This document shows, piece by piece, positions 62,580 through 64,000 of a stretch of DNA of 64,000 nt. The translations under genes were made by a program, and so were the position numbers. The stretch's first letter is position 1. Each line of letters starts with the position of its first letter. Under the pieces are notes generated by a model that was not told the DNA's origin, ran no database searches, and saw only the letters and a list, made by a program, of their open reading frames with translations. The stretch spans positions 1,240,001 to 1,304,000 of the forward strand of contig CAWGAF010000001.1 of NCBI GenBank assembly GCA_963820495.1. Reading direction: 5' to 3'. The DNA comes from JBBIPA01 sp963820495 (GTDB lineage: Bacteria; Chloroflexota; Dehalococcoidia; GIF9; UBA5629).

Positions 62580-62614
62580 CGGGTACTCTCCTTTCGTGGG
62601 TTCTTATCGAAACC

Positions 62615-64000
62615 TTACACGAGTATTCCTTCGATTTGTGCCATTATTTCTTCGGTTGTGTAGTGTTTATGCTTGATAGCACTGCTGGGGCAGGAAGCAA
62701 CGCAGGCACCACAACCTTTACAAAGGGCGTCGTTAATTCGTGATACTTTCTCCTCCTCGAGGAAAGAGATAGCGCTATAAGGACAGAGCAGGTTGCAAAT
62801 CCTGCAGCCAGAACATTTTTCTTCGTCAATCACTGCTGTGGTTGCTTCCGTTTCCACTTTGCCCTTGCTGATTACGGCAAGAACCCTGGCTGCTGCGGCA
62901 GAAGCCTGTGCTACTGTGTCCGGGATATCCTTCGGGCCCTGGCAGCAACCGACAACAAAGATGCCATCGGTCATAGTGGCTACTGGATCAAGCTTGGGAT
63001 GTCTTTCGATGAAGAAGCCTCCGGCACCGCAACTGATATTGAACATCCTGGCAACTTCGAGGGCATCCTTTTGCGGCTCTAAAGCACAGCTTAGAATGAC
63101 CATATCAACTGGTAAGCGTTCCCTATCGCCCACCAAGCTGTTTTCGAATTTAACGATCAGTTTGCCTTCCTCATCAGGCGCTTCAGCTACATCTGTGACT
63201 TCACCGGGGCGACCACGATATAAAATCGTTCCCTCTTTCAATACGCGATTGTAAAATTCCTCAAAGCCTTTACCAGGACTTCTGATATCAATATAGAACT
63301 CATAAATTTCGGCTTTGGGAACATGCTCCCTGAGCAGGTGTGAGAATTTCAAGGAATACATACAACAAACCCGCGAGCAATATTCATGATGATTAATATC
63401 ACGGCTACCAACACAATGGATAATAGCAACTCGCTCCGGCTCTTTACCATTCTTAAGTAGTATCTGTCCACCAGTAGGTCCTGTGGCGTTGACTAGCCGC
63501 TCGAACTCGAGGCTGGTGATGACATTATCCAGGCGTCCGTACCCGTACTGGCGAATGACAACAGGATTGAATTCTTTATATCCTGTAGCTAGAATAATAT
63601 TTCCAACATCAACCTCAACGATTTCCTCTTTCATTTCATGGTGTACAGCATTACGTTCACATGCCTTGACACACTCCAGACATTCAGAACAGACGGCACA
63701 GTTGAGACATCGGCTAGCCTCTTCTATAGCCGTTTTTTCGTCGAAGCCCAAGTCGACCTCGGAAAATGTCCCACTTCTTTTTCCAGCGTTTAATGCTGGC
63801 ATAGCTGCCCTAGCCTTTTTCTCTACTCTTTCTTTGGGTACGTCCTTAACTCGCTCTCTTTCCTGCGGTCTTCCTTCTTTGAGGTCAGTGCCGCGCAGAT
63901 ACCGGTTGATAGAAATGGCTGCCTCTTTGCCTGCGGCAACTGCCCTGATAACGTCGGCAGGACCAGAGACCAAATCACCGCCGGCAAACACACCTTTAAT
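62615..64000 (-). CDS. HdrA-like protein with GltD-type portion, 5' end outside window (cluster 2)
   Basis: About 461 codons in view. The frame is open to the window edge. It begins with GVFAGGDLVSGPADVIRAVA, the C-terminal signature of GltD/NAD(P)H-dependent flavin oxidoreductases. Next is a Cys cluster (CLNCAVCSECLECVKAC), followed by an HdrA-like body: GPTGGQILLKNG, CCMYSLKFSHLLRE, KLDPVATMTDGIFVVGCCQG. It ends with two ferredoxin motifs (CSGCRICNLLCP, CKGCGACVASCP). The HdrA body aligns with cluster 1 HdrA from ~residue 270 onward. So this is an HdrA fused to, or built with, an NAD(P)H-linked flavin module. The Sec/Cys site, if present, is beyond the window. Confidence 0.82.
   Translation of the reverse strand: MKGVFAGGDLVSGPADVIRAVAAGKEAAISINRYLRGTDLKEGRPQERERVKDVPKERVEKKARAAMPALNAGKRSGTFSEVDLGFDEKTAIEEASRCLNCAVCSECLECVKACERNAVHHEMKEEIVEVDVGNIILATGYKEFNPVVIRQYGYGRLDNVITSLEFERLVNATGPTGGQILLKNGKEPERVAIIHCVGSRDINHHEYCSRVCCMYSLKFSHLLREHVPKAEIYEFYIDIRSPGKGFEEFYNRVLKEGTILYRGRPGEVTDVAEAPDEEGKLIVKFENSLVGDRERLPVDMVILSCALEPQKDALEVARMFNISCGAGGFFIERHPKLDPVATMTDGIFVVGCCQGPKDIPDTVAQASAAAARVLAVISKGKVETEATTAVIDEEKCSGCRICNLLCPYSAISFLEEEKVSRINDALCKGCGACVASCPSSAIKHKHYTTEEIMAQIEGILV

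Overview
The window looks like a chromosomal contig from an uncultured anaerobic Chloroflexi bacterium of the Dehalococcoidia type. This is inferred from gene content, not from a marker-gene search. The supporting features are archaeal-style HdrABC-MvhADG complexes in a bacterial genome, a bacterial inositol-phospholipid locus, a short IF-2, and a small DUF5679-like zinc-ribbon gene. Typical bacterial housekeeping blocks are present: dnaX-ybaB-recR-recO, rpsO-pnp-dapB-asd-dapA, nusA-ylxR-infB-rbfA-truB and purA.

Layout. 1-2174: UDP-glucose dehydrogenase and UDP-glucuronate decarboxylase for UDP-xylose. 2175-5550: a repeat-rich, gene-poor stretch with a DUF1616-like membrane protein, a truncated copy of its C-terminal part, and a small Cys-rich ORF. 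5552-14112: an accessory block bounded by two paralogous 71-residue HTH proteins with the same ~170 bp upstream region. It holds a toxin-antitoxin pair and four membrane or secreted proteins (CARDB/PsbP-like, lipoprotein, subtilisin-like protease, 895-residue repeat protein). 14245-15684: a 4-hydroxybutyryl-CoA dehydratase-family enzyme. 16032-24963: recombination/replication genes, then rpsO, pnp and lysine biosynthesis. 25059-30541: purA and a phosphatidylinositol-type lipid locus. 30628-35469: translation and transcription factors. 35751-38439: a NarL-type regulator and a formate/nitrite transporter with an unusual C-terminal module. 38834-42321: a two-subunit molybdopterin enzyme resembling pyrogallol-phloroglucinol transhydroxylase. 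42580-43707 and 55009-56136: two near-identical 1128 bp IS3-family elements, the second splitting a gene. 43783-50668: hydrogenase/heterodisulfide reductase cluster 1 with its maturation protease. 51530-54179: peroxiredoxin, methyltransferase and BtrH-like protein. 56926-58128: a MalY/PatB-type aminotransferase. 58292-64000: hydrogenase/Hdr cluster 2, cut by the window end.

The main discovery is three in-frame TGA codons, each where the family has a functional cysteine and each followed by a possible bacterial SECIS hairpin. They lie in HdrA (codon 195), MvhD (codon 66) and the peroxiredoxin (peroxidatic position). Read as selenocysteine, they join fragments that look like broken genes into full-length HdrA (656 aa), MvhD (139 aa) and peroxiredoxin. 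Cluster 2 in the same window encodes MvhD with ordinary cysteine, so a Sec form and a Cys form of the same electron-bifurcating machinery sit about 10 kb apart.

Functionally, MvhADG should oxidise H2 and pass electrons to HdrA. There a flavin could bifurcate them to ferredoxin and to HdrBC, with an unknown disulfide or other acceptor. Nothing here identifies the physiological acceptor, and no Sec machinery (selA, selB, selD) is in the window.
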